From the NCBI RefSeq assembly GCF_004362515.1, contig NZ_SNXU01000001.1, positions 4,650,001 through 4,714,000 on the forward strand: a DNA stretch of 64,000 bases, in the 5' to 3' direction. The notes below the pieces were generated by a model that was not told the DNA's origin, ran no database searches, and saw only the letters and a program-made list of their open reading frames with translations. This document shows, piece by piece, positions 18,590-26,860 of this stretch; within the stretch, counting starts at the first letter, position 1, and each line of letters opens with the position of its first letter. The position numbers and the translations under genes were made by a program. This stretch comes from Actinokineospora alba. Lineage in GTDB: Bacteria; Actinomycetota; Actinomycetes; Mycobacteriales; Pseudonocardiaceae.

Positions 18590-19744
18590 ATGACACGCAC
18601 GGGCCTGTGGCTGATCGGGGCACGGGGATCGGTGGCGACGACGGCGATCAGCGGTCTGCTCGCGCTCAGAGCCGGGCTCGCGCCGCCGACCGGGTGTGTC
18701 ACCTTTCGGCCCGAGTTCGCCGACGTCGCGCTGCCGGGCTGGGAGGACTTCGTCGTCGGCGGGCACGACGTGGTGTCGACACCGTTGGCGAAGACCGCCG
18801 AGCACCTCGCCCAGGCCGGGGTGCTCCCGCCGCACCTGCTCGGCCTCATCGCTTCGGGCCTGTGCGAGATCGACGCCGAGATCCGCGACGGCTATCACCC
18901 CGTGACCCATCAGGGCGACCAGGCCGAGGCCGCGCGACGGATCGCCGCCGACATCACGGCTTTCCGGGACCGGCACAACCTAGCGCGGGTGGTGGTGGTC
19001 AACGTGGCCTCGACCGAACCGCCCGCGCCGTTCGACCCTTCGCACGGCGAACTCACGGCACTGGAGGCGGTGCTGACCGAACCAGGCCGGGCGGTGCTGC
19101 CGCCGAGTTCGCTGGCGGCCTACGCGGCTTTGCGGGCGGGGTGCCCGTTCGTCGACTTCACCCCGTCGACCGGGATCGCGCTGCCTGCACTGGACCAACT
19201 CGCCCGTGAACTGGGGCTGCCCTACGCGGGCCGGGACGGCAAGACCGGGGAGACGCTGCTGCGCACGGTGCTCGCACCCATGTTCACCGCGCGGGCGCTG
19301 CGGGTGCGGTCCTGGGCGGGCACCAACCTGCTCGGCGGCGGCGACGGCGCGACTCTGCGGGATCCCCAGCACGCGGAAAGCAAACTCGAGTCCAAGGCCC
19401 GGGGCCTCGCCGCGCTGCTCGACCACGACGTCGTCGCGCCCCTGCACATCGACAACGTGCCCGACCTCGGCGAGCAGAAGACCGCCTGGGACCACGTCTC
19501 GTTCGAGGGATTCCTCGGGGCGCGGATGACGCTGCAGTTCACCTGGACCGGCCTGGATTCCTCGCTGGCCGCTCCGCTGGTGCTGGACCTGGCCCGCCTG
19601 GTCGCCGCGGCGCACGCCGACGGGCAGGCGGGGCCGCTCGGGTCGCTCGCGGTGTTCTTCAAGGACCCGCTCGGCTCCGACGAGCACCGCTTCGCCGAGC
19701 AGACCCGTGAGCTGTACCGCTGGGCGGGGGAGCTGCGCGGATGA
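18590..19744 (+). CDS. myo-Inositol-1-phosphate-synthase-like cyclase (Ebo-cluster type)
   Basis: 384 residues of the NAD-binding inositol-3-phosphate synthase family, which cyclises glucose-6-phosphate. 'WLIGARGSVATTA' is the dinucleotide-binding loop; 'SWAGTNLLGGGDGATL' and 'DSSLAAPLVLDLARL' match the conserved catalytic and lower-domain segments of that family. A divergent member, so the substrate could differ. RBS AAGGAG is well placed; its stop overlaps the UbiA-like gene. Its position in an ebo-like gene set is that of EboD, normally a dehydroquinate-synthase-like cyclase, which suggests one sugar-phosphate cyclase stands in for another. Confidence 0.85.
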   Translation: MTRTGLWLIGARGSVATTAISGLLALRAGLAPPTGCVTFRPEFADVALPGWEDFVVGGHDVVSTPLAKTAEHLAQAGVLPPHLLGLIASGLCEIDAEIRDGYHPVTHQGDQAEAARRIAADITAFRDRHNLARVVVVNVASTEPPAPFDPSHGELTALEAVLTEPGRAVLPPSSLAAYAALRAGCPFVDFTPSTGIALPALDQLARELGLPYAGRDGKTGETLLRTVLAPMFTARALRVRSWAGTNLLGGGDGATLRDPQHAESKLESKARGLAALLDHDVVAPLHIDNVPDLGEQKTAWDHVSFEGFLGARMTLQFTWTGLDSSLAAPLVLDLARLVAAAHADGQAGPLGSLAVFFKDPLGSDEHRFAEQTRELYRWAGELRG

Positions 19745-20589
19745 ACCCGTTTCTCGAATTGGTCCGGGCGCCCGCCGCGCTGACCGTTCTCGGCGACACC
19801 GTCGCGGGGGCCGCCGCGAGTGGCCGCCCGCTGTCGGGGAAGCGGCTGCTGCTGCCGTTGTCATCGGTGGCGCTGTACTGGTCTGGGATGGCCCTCAACG
19901 ACTGGTCCGACCGCCGGTTGGACGCGGTCGAGCGCCCCGAGCGGCCCATCCCGTCCGGTCGGATCAGCCCCGGCGCGGCGCTGGCCACGGCCACGGCGTT
20001 GAGCGCGGCCGGGCTCGGCATCGCCGCGTGGGCGGGCGGCCGCGACGCGTTCCGTGTCGCCGGTGTCCTGGCGGCGGCGGTGTGGTCCTACGACACCGTC
20101 CTCAAGTCCACGCCCGCGGGGCCTGCCGCGATGGCCGCCTGCCGCGGGCTCGACGTGCTGCTGGGCGGTTCCGGCGCCGCGTCCGCGCTGCCCGCCGCCG
20201 CGGCCGTGTCGTGCCACACCTACGCCGTGACCGCGCTGTCGCGGGGAGAGGTCCACGGCGGTTCGGCCTCGACGGCGAAGGCGGCCCTCGGCGGAACCGT
20301 CCTGTCGACGCTGGCCGCCGTGGTCGGCCCGGCCCGCTCGTGGCGACACCGCCTCGGCGCCGCTGTCGCAGCCGCCGGCTACGCCGCGACGGTCGGCCAG
20401 GCCCAGTTCGCCGCCGCGCGCGACCCCCGCGCGGACACCGTGCGGCGGGCGACGAAGGCGGGGATCCACGGGATGGTCCCGCTGCAGTCGGCCCTGACCG
20501 CCCGGGCCGGGTCCGCGGCGGGCGCCGTCGCGATCGCGCTGGCGTTGCCGGTGGCGCGGCGGCTGAGCCGGAAGGTGAGTCCGACATGA
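19741..20589 (+). CDS. eboC: UbiA-family prenyltransferase-like membrane protein (EboC)
   Basis: 282 residues, about eight membrane segments. The first Asp-rich motif 'NDWSDRRLDA' and the adjacent 'RPERPIPSG' mark the UbiA superfamily and match the actinobacterial EboC-like group (I recall it as the SCO3242 family). The second Asp-rich motif is weak ('YDTVLKST'). Probably attaches a prenyl or lipid group to, or scaffolds, the cyclitol-derived product. Coupled by ATGA overlaps at both ends. Confidence 0.82.
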   Translation: MNPFLELVRAPAALTVLGDTVAGAAASGRPLSGKRLLLPLSSVALYWSGMALNDWSDRRLDAVERPERPIPSGRISPGAALATATALSAAGLGIAAWAGGRDAFRVAGVLAAAVWSYDTVLKSTPAGPAAMAACRGLDVLLGGSGAASALPAAAAVSCHTYAVTALSRGEVHGGSASTAKAALGGTVLSTLAAVVGPARSWRHRLGAAVAAAGYAATVGQAQFAAARDPRADTVRRATKAGIHGMVPLQSALTARAGSAAGAVAIALALPVARRLSRKVSPT

Positions 20590-21962
20590 CCTTCGACCTT
20601 GGCTACGGCACCAACGGGTTCGCCAACCACCGGCTGGACGACGCCCTGGCCGTCATCGCCGACCTCGGCTACACGGGGGTCGCGTTGACGCTCGACCACC
20701 ACCATCTCGACCCGTTCGCCGGCAACATCGGCGGCCAGATCGACCGGCTGGCCGCGCGGCTGGACCAGCTCGGGCTGCGGGTGGTCGTGGAAACCGGGGC
20801 ACGGTACCTGCTCGACCCGCGGCACAAGCATCATCCGACCCTGGTGAGCGACGCGCAGGAGGTCCGGGTCGACTTCCTGCTGAGGGCGGTGCGGATCGCC
20901 GCGGCGCTCGGGGCGGACTGTGTGTCGTTCTGGTCCGGGATTCGACCGTCCACTGTGGAACCCGAGGACGCGTGGGCACGCCTGCGATCCGGTGTGGACG
21001 CGGTGCTTCACGGCGCGGCCGAGCATGGCGTGCGGCTGGGCCTCGAACCGGAGCCCGGCATGCTGGTCGAACGACTCGCCGACGCGTTGCGGCTGCGGGA
21101 CGAACTCGGGTCGCCCGAGCTCCTCGGGATCACCCTGGACGTCGGGCACTGCGTCGCGGTCGAGCCGGTGGACGCCGCCGCGTGCGTGCGGGAGGCCGGG
21201 GACCTGCTCGTCAACGTCCAGCTCGACGACATGCTGCCGGGGGTGCACGAGCACCTGGAGTTCGGCGACGGCGAACTCGACCTGACCGCGACCCTCGCCG
21301 CGCTCGCCGAGGTCGGCTACCGCGGGCTCGCCGCCGTCGAGCTGCCCCGGCACAGCCACGCCGCCCCCGAGGTGGCGCGCCGGGCGATCGACGCGCTCCG
21401 GGCGGCGCTTCCCGCGCCGGACCACCCCTGGCTGGTCGCGGCCGAGCGGTCGGTGCGCTCGGCCCCGGACTCGATCCGGGTCCTGTTCCCGGCGGCGGGA
21501 AGGCACGTCGGGCGCGCGGTCGACGACGTGGCGCGCACCCGGTTGCTGGTCGCCTACGCGGCGGCGGTCGAAGCCGAGGAACTCGGCCGGGAGCTGACGG
21601 CGCTGTACCGGCACGGCGACGACGCCGAACGCCGTGGGGTGCTGCACGCGCTGTCCGAGGTCGGCGGGCTGGCGCCGGTCGCGGGCGTGGAGATCGTCAA
21701 GGACGCCTTGCGCGCCAACGACACCAGTCTGGTCGCCGCCGCGCTGGGCCCGTTCGCCGCCGACCACCTCGACCAGCACTCGTGGCGCCACGGCGTCCTC
21801 AAATGCCTGTTCACCTCGATCCCGCTGGCCGCCGTCGCCGGGCTCGACCGGCGCGTGGACGGCGAGCTGCTGCGCATGGTCGACGCGTTCGCCGAGGAGC
21901 GCCGTGCCGCGGGCCGTGCCGTGCCGGACGACGCCGTCGACCTGTTGAGGAGCCAGAGCTGA
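20586..21962 (+). CDS. Fusion of a TIM-barrel isomerase-like domain and an EboA-like domain
   Basis: 458 residues in two parts. Residues 1-275 are an AP_endonuc_2 TIM barrel with 'RLGLEPEPGMLVE' and 'LGITLDVGHCVAVEP' as metal-site segments. Residues 295-458 resemble EboA: mostly helical, with 'WRHGVLKCLFTSIPLAAVAGLDRR', the kind of W...VLKC.F...P signature found in that family. EboA is normally a separate protein of unknown function, so this is a fusion that ties EboA to sugar-phosphate chemistry. Coupled to EboC by ATGA and to EboB by TGATG. Confidence 0.78.
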   Translation: MTFDLGYGTNGFANHRLDDALAVIADLGYTGVALTLDHHHLDPFAGNIGGQIDRLAARLDQLGLRVVVETGARYLLDPRHKHHPTLVSDAQEVRVDFLLRAVRIAAALGADCVSFWSGIRPSTVEPEDAWARLRSGVDAVLHGAAEHGVRLGLEPEPGMLVERLADALRLRDELGSPELLGITLDVGHCVAVEPVDAAACVREAGDLLVNVQLDDMLPGVHEHLEFGDGELDLTATLAALAEVGYRGLAAVELPRHSHAAPEVARRAIDALRAALPAPDHPWLVAAERSVRSAPDSIRVLFPAAGRHVGRAVDDVARTRLLVAYAAAVEAEELGRELTALYRHGDDAERRGVLHALSEVGGLAPVAGVEIVKDALRANDTSLVAAALGPFAADHLDQHSWRHGVLKCLFTSIPLAAVAGLDRRVDGELLRMVDAFAEERRAAGRAVPDDAVDLLRSQS

Positions 21963-22815
21963 TGCGCATCTTCGATCCCCACATCCACATGACCTCCCGC
22001 ACGACCGACGACTACGAGGCGATGTACGCCGCCGGGGTTCGCGCCTTGGTCGAACCGGCGTTCTGGCTGGGGCAGCCCCGCACCTCCGTCGGCTCGTTCA
22101 CCGACTACTTCGACGCGCTCATCGGCTGGGAGCGGTTCCGCGCCGCCCAGTTCGGCATCCGGCACCACTGCGCGATCGCGCTGAACCCCAAGGAGGCCAA
22201 CGATCCGCGCTGTGTGGAAGTGCTCGACGTGCTGCCGCGCTACCTGGCGAAGGATGGTGTGGTCGCGGTCGGGGAGATCGGCTACGACTCGATGACCCCG
22301 GAGGAGGACCACGCGTTCGCCCGGCAGCTGGAACTCGCCGTCGAACACGGCCTGACCGCGCTGGTGCACACCCCGCACCGGGACAAGGCTGCGGGGACCA
22401 GCCGCACGCTCGATGTCGTGCGCGAGTCGGGCATCCCCGCCGAACACGTCGTCGTCGACCACCTCAACGAGGTGACCGTCCGGGAGGGGCCGACTCCGGC
22501 TGCTGGATGGGGTTCTCCGTCTACCCGGACACCAAGATGGACGAGCACCGGATGGTCGCGATCCTCCAGGAGTACGGCACGGAACGGGTCCTGGTGAACT
22601 CCGCCGCGGACTGGGGCCGGTCCGACCCGCTCAAGACCCACAAGACCGGCTTGGCGATGCTGGCGGCCGGATTCACCGAGTCCGATGTGGACACGGTGCT
22701 CTGGCACAACCCGGTCGAGTTCTACGGCCAGAGCGGGCGGCTGGTCCTCGATGACGTGGCCGAGGCGGGGGAGACCTTCGCAGGCAACTCGGTGCTGCGC
22801 GGTGAGCGGGCGTGA
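21962..22815 (+). pseudogene. eboB: TatD-family metal hydrolase (EboB) with a one-base frameshift
   Basis: The first part reads as a TatD-like metallohydrolase: 'MRIFDPHIHMTSRT' gives the metal-binding HxH, 'VAVGEIGYDS' the Glu, 'VHTPHRDK' and 'VVVDHLNEVTVRE' further ligands. Within the G-rich stretch 22484-22489 one base is missing; the C-terminal part ('DSGCWMGFSVYPDTKMDEH', 'LVNSAADWGRSD') continues in the next frame to 22815. Both halves look free of other damage and are in the expected order, so this is either a sequencing or assembly error in GAGGGG or a very recent mutation. The intact protein would be about 284 residues. Confidence 0.85.
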
Positions 22816-23909
22816 TCCCCGCCTACTGCACCAATGTCCACCCGGCCGAGGACCTGCCCGGGATCGTCGCCCAACTCGACCGCCACGCCGTGCCCGTGCG
22901 CGAGGAGCTCGGCGCCGACACCCTCGCCCTCGGCTTGTGGCTCTCCGCGCCCGTCGCCCGCGCCCTGGCCTCGGACGCCATCGCCCGGCGAGGGTTCCGC
23001 GCCGAACTCGACGCGCGCGGGCTCACGGTCAGCACCCTCAACGCCTTCCCCTACGGCGGGTTCCACGACGACGTCGTCAAGCACGCCGTCTACCTGCCGA
23101 CCTGGACCGACCCGGCCCGGCTGTCCTACACCGCCGACTGCGCGACCGTGCTCGCCGACCTGCTCCCGGACTCCGCGGACTACGGCAGCATCTCGACGCT
23201 GCCCCTGGCCTGGCGCGAACCGTGGACCACCGCGGACGACGCCGACGCCCGCGCCGCGTTCGCCGAGATCACCGATGTCCTGCGGATGGCGTCGGCCCGG
23301 CCGATCCGGCTGGCCGTCGAACCCGAGCCCGGCTGCGTGCTCGACACCGTCGCGGACGCCATCGGCTGGCTTGCCGGGCACGTCGACCCGGACCACGTCG
23401 GGATCTGCCTGGACACCTGCCACCTCGCGGTGTCCTTCGCCGACCCGGCGGAGACCGTCGCGTCGATCCACCGGGCCGGGCTGTCGGTGGTCAAAGTGCA
23501 GGCCTCGGCCGCACTGCACGTCGGCGAACCAGGCACCGACGAGGCCAGGACAGCCCTCGCGGCATTCGCCGAACCCCGCTACCTGCACCAGGTCCGTGAG
23601 AACACGCCCGCCGGCGTGCTCGCCGCCGACGACCTGCCCGACGCACTCGACACCCTGCCCGCCGCGCACCCGTGGCGGGTCCACTTCCACCTGCCGCTGC
23701 ACGCGGCCCCGCCTGAACCGCTGACCGCCACCACCGGCGTCCTCCTTGCCGCCATGGCCGCCCTGCGGTCCACTGTGGAGGTGATGCCGCACGTCGAGGT
23801 CGAGACGTACACCTGGTCGGTCCTGCCCGGATTCGACCAGACGTCACTGTCCTCCGGCATCGCCGCGGAACTGCGCTGGGCGGCATCGAACCTCGGAGTC
23901 GCCGTATGA
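22812..23909 (+). CDS. eboE: Metabolite traffic protein EboE
   Basis: 365 residues; TIM-barrel protein of the EboE group (sugar-phosphate-isomerase-like fold). 'AYCTNVHPAEDL' at the N-terminus and 'TLNAFPYGGFH.DVVKHAVYLPTW' are characteristic. 'LAVEPEPGC' and 'VGICLDTCHLAVSF' carry the predicted metal ligands. In cyanobacteria the ebo set is known to be needed for scytonemin precursor export. The GTG start overlaps the EboB stop. Confidence 0.85.
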   Translation: MIPAYCTNVHPAEDLPGIVAQLDRHAVPVREELGADTLALGLWLSAPVARALASDAIARRGFRAELDARGLTVSTLNAFPYGGFHDDVVKHAVYLPTWTDPARLSYTADCATVLADLLPDSADYGSISTLPLAWREPWTTADDADARAAFAEITDVLRMASARPIRLAVEPEPGCVLDTVADAIGWLAGHVDPDHVGICLDTCHLAVSFADPAETVASIHRAGLSVVKVQASAALHVGEPGTDEARTALAAFAEPRYLHQVRENTPAGVLAADDLPDALDTLPAAHPWRVHFHLPLHAAPPEPLTATTGVLLAAMAALRSTVEVMPHVEVETYTWSVLPGFDQTSLSSGIAAELRWAASNLGVAV

Positions 23910-25309
23910 AGCCACTCGTCGTGATCGACGTCGTCGGGATGACGCCCCGGCTGCTGGCGCACATGCCAAACCTGGCCCGGGTCGGTTCCCGCGGCTGGCA
24001 GGCGGAACTGGGCACGGTGCTGCCCGCCGTCACCTGCAGCGTGCAGTCGACGCTGCTCACCGGGCGCACCCCCGCCGAAACCGGGATCGTCGGCAACGGC
24101 TGGTACTTCCGCGACCTCGGCGAGATCCACCTCTGGCGCCAGCACAACGCCTTGGTGGCGGGGGAGAAGGTGTGGGAGACCGCCCGACGCGCCCACCCGG
24201 GCTACACCGCCGCGAACGTCTGCTGGTGGTACGCCATGGGCGCCACCACCGACCTCACCGTCACCCCACGCCCGATCTACCACGCCGACGGCCGCAAATC
24301 GCCTGACTGCTACACCCGCCCACCCGAGCTGCACGACCGGCTCACCGGGTCGCTCGGCGCCTTCCCGCTGTTCCAGTACTGGGGACCGACCGCGTCGATC
24401 GGGTCGAGCCGCTGGATCGTCGGCGCGGCCCGGACGATCCTCGCCGAGGACCGGCCCGACCTGCTGCTCGTCTACGTCCCGCACCTCGACTACGACCTGC
24501 AGCGGTTCGGCCCGGACTCCCCACAGGCGATCACGGCCGCGCGCGACGTCGACGCGGCGATCGCCCCGCTGCTCGCCGACGCCGAAGCCGCGGGTGCCAC
24601 GGTCGTCGCCCTGTCCGAGTACGGGATCACCGCCGCCCGCAAGCCGGTGGACATCAACCGTGCGCTGCGGGCCCAGGGTCTGCTGGAGGTGTACACGCAG
24701 GCGGGCATGGAGTACCTCGACCCGTGGACGTCACGGGCGTTCGCGGTCGCCGACCACCAGCTCGCGCACGTGTACGTGGCCGACCCGGCCGACGTCCCCC
24801 GGGTGCGGGCGATCCTGGGCGAACTGCCCGGCGTCGACACCCTGCTCGACCGCGCGGCCCAGGCGACTGTCGGGCTCGACCACCCGCGCTCCGGCGAACT
24901 CGTCGCCATCGCCGAGCCGGACGCCTGGTTCACCTACTACTACTGGAACGACGACAGCCGGGCACCGGACTTCGCCCGCGGCGTCGACATCCACCGCAAA
25001 CCCGGCTACGACCCGGCCGAACTGTTCTTCGACCCCGCCGATCCCCTCGTCAAGGCCAAAGCCGGGCTGACGCTGGCGCGCAAGAAGGTCGGTTTGCGGT
25101 ACACGATGAAGGCCGTGCCACTGGACCCGTCGTGCGTGCGCGGCACCCACGGCAGGCTTCCCGACCGGGCGGCGGACGGCCCGGTGCTGCTGTGCTCCGA
25201 CCCGGCCGCGCCCGCCGCCGTCGAACGCGACGGCCGCATCGCCGCCACCGACGTCCGAGACCTGCTGCTGACCCTGCAGGGGCTACCCGTGAAGGAGTTC
25301 GTCCGATGA
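23906..25309 (+). CDS. eboF: Alkaline-phosphatase-superfamily phosphodiesterase/pyrophosphatase (EboF)
   Basis: 467 residues, nucleotide-pyrophosphatase/phosphodiesterase type. 'VVIDVVGMTPRLL' supplies the first metal-binding Asp, 'PAVTCSVQSTLLTGR' the Thr nucleophile, 'VYVPHLDYDLQRFG' Asp/His ligands, and 'VVALSEYGIT' a region where the common 'SDHG' is replaced by 'SEYG', as in other EboF-like proteins. Probably cleaves a phosphate or nucleotide from the pathway product. Coupled by ATGA overlaps on both sides. Confidence 0.82.
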   Translation: MKPLVVIDVVGMTPRLLAHMPNLARVGSRGWQAELGTVLPAVTCSVQSTLLTGRTPAETGIVGNGWYFRDLGEIHLWRQHNALVAGEKVWETARRAHPGYTAANVCWWYAMGATTDLTVTPRPIYHADGRKSPDCYTRPPELHDRLTGSLGAFPLFQYWGPTASIGSSRWIVGAARTILAEDRPDLLLVYVPHLDYDLQRFGPDSPQAITAARDVDAAIAPLLADAEAAGATVVALSEYGITAARKPVDINRALRAQGLLEVYTQAGMEYLDPWTSRAFAVADHQLAHVYVADPADVPRVRAILGELPGVDTLLDRAAQATVGLDHPRSGELVAIAEPDAWFTYYYWNDDSRAPDFARGVDIHRKPGYDPAELFFDPADPLVKAKAGLTLARKKVGLRYTMKAVPLDPSCVRGTHGRLPDRAADGPVLLCSDPAAPAAVERDGRIAATDVRDLLLTLQGLPVKEFVR

Positions 25310-26325
25310 GCCGCCCGATCACCCTGTTCACCGGCCAGTGGGCCGACCTGCCCTTCGACGAGGTGTGCGCGCTCGCGGCGAAGTGGGGGTACGACGGCGT
25401 CGAGATCGCCTGCTCCGGCGATCACTTCGAGGTCGACCGCGCGGTCGGCGAGGACGGCTACGTCGAGGCGAAACTCGCCCAACTCGACCGCCACGGGCTC
25501 AAGGTGTTCGCCATCTCAAACCACCTCGTCGGCCAGGCGATCTGCGACGACCCGATCGACTTCCGCCACCAGGCCATCCTCCCCACCCGCATCTGGGGCG
25601 ACGGCGAACCCGAGGGCGTCCGACAGCGCGCCGCCGCCGACATGGCCGACGCCGCGCGGGCCGCCGCGAAGCTCGGCGTGGACACCGTCGTCGGGTTCAC
25701 CGGGTCGAAGATCTGGAAGTACGTCGCCATGTTCCCGCCGGTGCCCGAATCCGTGATCGAGGACGGCTACGCCGACTTCGCCCGCCGCTGGAACCCGATC
25801 CTGGACGTGTTCGACGAGGTGGGCGTCCGCTTCGCCCACGAGGTCCACCCCTCGGAGATCGCCTACGACTACTGGACCACCAAGCGCGCCATGGCCGCGG
25901 TCGGCAACCGCCCGGCGTTCGGCCTCAACTGGGACCCGTCGCACTTCGTCTGGCAGGACCTGGACCCGGTCGGCTTCATCCTCGACTTCGCCGACCGCAT
26001 CTACCACGTCGACTGCAAGGACACCCGCAAGCGTTTCGACGGCCGCAACGGCAGGCTGGGCTCCCACCTGCCGTGGGGAAACCCCCGCCGAGGCTGGGAC
26101 TTCGTCTCGACCGGGCACGGGGATGTGCCCTGGGAGGACTGCTTCCGGGCGCTCAACGCCATCGGCTACCGCGGCCCGATCTCGGTGGAGTGGGAGGACG
26201 CGGGCATGGACCGACTGCGGGGCGCCCAAGAGGCGGTCACGTTCGTGCGGAACCTGGTCTTCGACCCACCGACCGCGTCGTTTGACGCGGCGTTCAGCAC
26301 CCAGACCGACGATTCGGACCGCTGA
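25306..26325 (+). CDS. Sugar phosphate isomerase/epimerase (IolH/xylose-isomerase-like)
   Basis: 339 residues, AP_endonuc_2 TIM barrel. Metal-binding segments: 'FAHEVHPSEIAYD', 'FGLNWDPSHFVWQ', 'IYHVDCKDT' and 'ISVEWEDAGMDR'. Much closer to true sugar epimerases than the EboE-type barrels, so probably active. Last gene of the operon; ATG overlaps the EboF stop. No clear terminator follows before the tRNA-derived repeat at 26414. Confidence 0.87.
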   Translation: MSRPITLFTGQWADLPFDEVCALAAKWGYDGVEIACSGDHFEVDRAVGEDGYVEAKLAQLDRHGLKVFAISNHLVGQAICDDPIDFRHQAILPTRIWGDGEPEGVRQRAAADMADAARAAAKLGVDTVVGFTGSKIWKYVAMFPPVPESVIEDGYADFARRWNPILDVFDEVGVRFAHEVHPSEIAYDYWTTKRAMAAVGNRPAFGLNWDPSHFVWQDLDPVGFILDFADRIYHVDCKDTRKRFDGRNGRLGSHLPWGNPRRGWDFVSTGHGDVPWEDCFRALNAIGYRGPISVEWEDAGMDRLRGAQEAVTFVRNLVFDPPTASFDAAFSTQTDDSDR

Positions 26326-26413
26326 GCCACAGCCAGGCAACGGTGGCGCGGATGGCTTCAATGGTGTCGGAGCTGGTGGAGGCGTGCGGGGAGAGTCGTG
26401 GAGTTGTTCGCGC

Positions 26414-26448
26414 GAGTCGAACTGACACTGGACGCATTTTGAGTCGGC
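26414..26448. repeat. Distal attachment-site copy (att repeat of tRNA-Leu)
   Basis: GAGTCGAACTGACACTGGAC followed by GCATTTTGAGTC.GC repeats tRNA positions 28409-28443 with two mismatches. It covers the T-loop to anticodon part only, so it is not a second tRNA gene. Confidence 0.8.
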
Positions 26449-26614
26449 AACGCAGTCGAGCAGTGGGCGACGACGTGTGACAACGCACGACCAGAGACAC
26501 CAAAATGGCCGTTTGGAGGCGGTGGCCAACAGCACTTCGCACCCAGATGCGCACCCGGCGGTGTCCAAGATGGACGGTTGGCCGTGCGCGCGAAGCAGCG
26601 CCAGAGTGACGCGA

Positions 26615-26860
26615 TCAGCTAGATTCCTGACCCTTTGAAAGCTCCGAAAGTGACACAAAATATCGAGAATGAGTCTGCATCAAGTCTTCACGAGAGCGTG
26701 CGCCGAGTACCACAATTTCTATATTGCCGGTGCTGTCGCTATTCGCCTGTTCAGCTTCGAAACGCGCGGCCATGGCATCGCTTCGACGGGCGAAAGTGCT
26801 TTCTTTAACGAGTCGCCCCTCGGCTCGATTGTAGACGACAAGAGTATATTCCATGCGCAC
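26615..26860 (-). CDS. Small protein coupled to RelA/SpoT-like gene (possible antitoxin)
   Basis: 81 residues (79 if the ATG at 26854 is used), family not recognised. It begins 'MEYTLVVYNR' and is charged, with a mixed beta/alpha look. Its GTG start overlaps the stop of the upstream RelA/SpoT-like gene (TAGTG), so the two are translationally coupled. Base composition is low-GC like its partner. The two-gene layout resembles toxic alarmone synthetase (ToxSAS) toxin-antitoxin operons, in which a small gene neutralises the synthetase; this is inference from context only. Confidence 0.65.
   Translation of the reverse strand: MRMEYTLVVYNRAEGRLVKESTFARRSDAMAARFEAEQANSDSTGNIEIVVLGARSREDLMQTHSRYFVSLSELSKGQESS

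Noticed and set aside
20949..23780. TCCACTGTGGA palindromes inside coding regions (near 20949 and 23770)
   Set aside because: They lie within genes, vary in context and fit codon use; no regulatory placement.
11734..26325. Reading the operon as a plain inositol catabolic (iol) cluster
   Set aside because: IolB, IolC and IolD are absent, and EboC/E/F-type proteins plus a biosynthetic cyclase are present.
26414..26448. Second tRNA gene
   Set aside because: Only the anticodon-to-T-arm part is present; no acceptor stem. It is an att copy.
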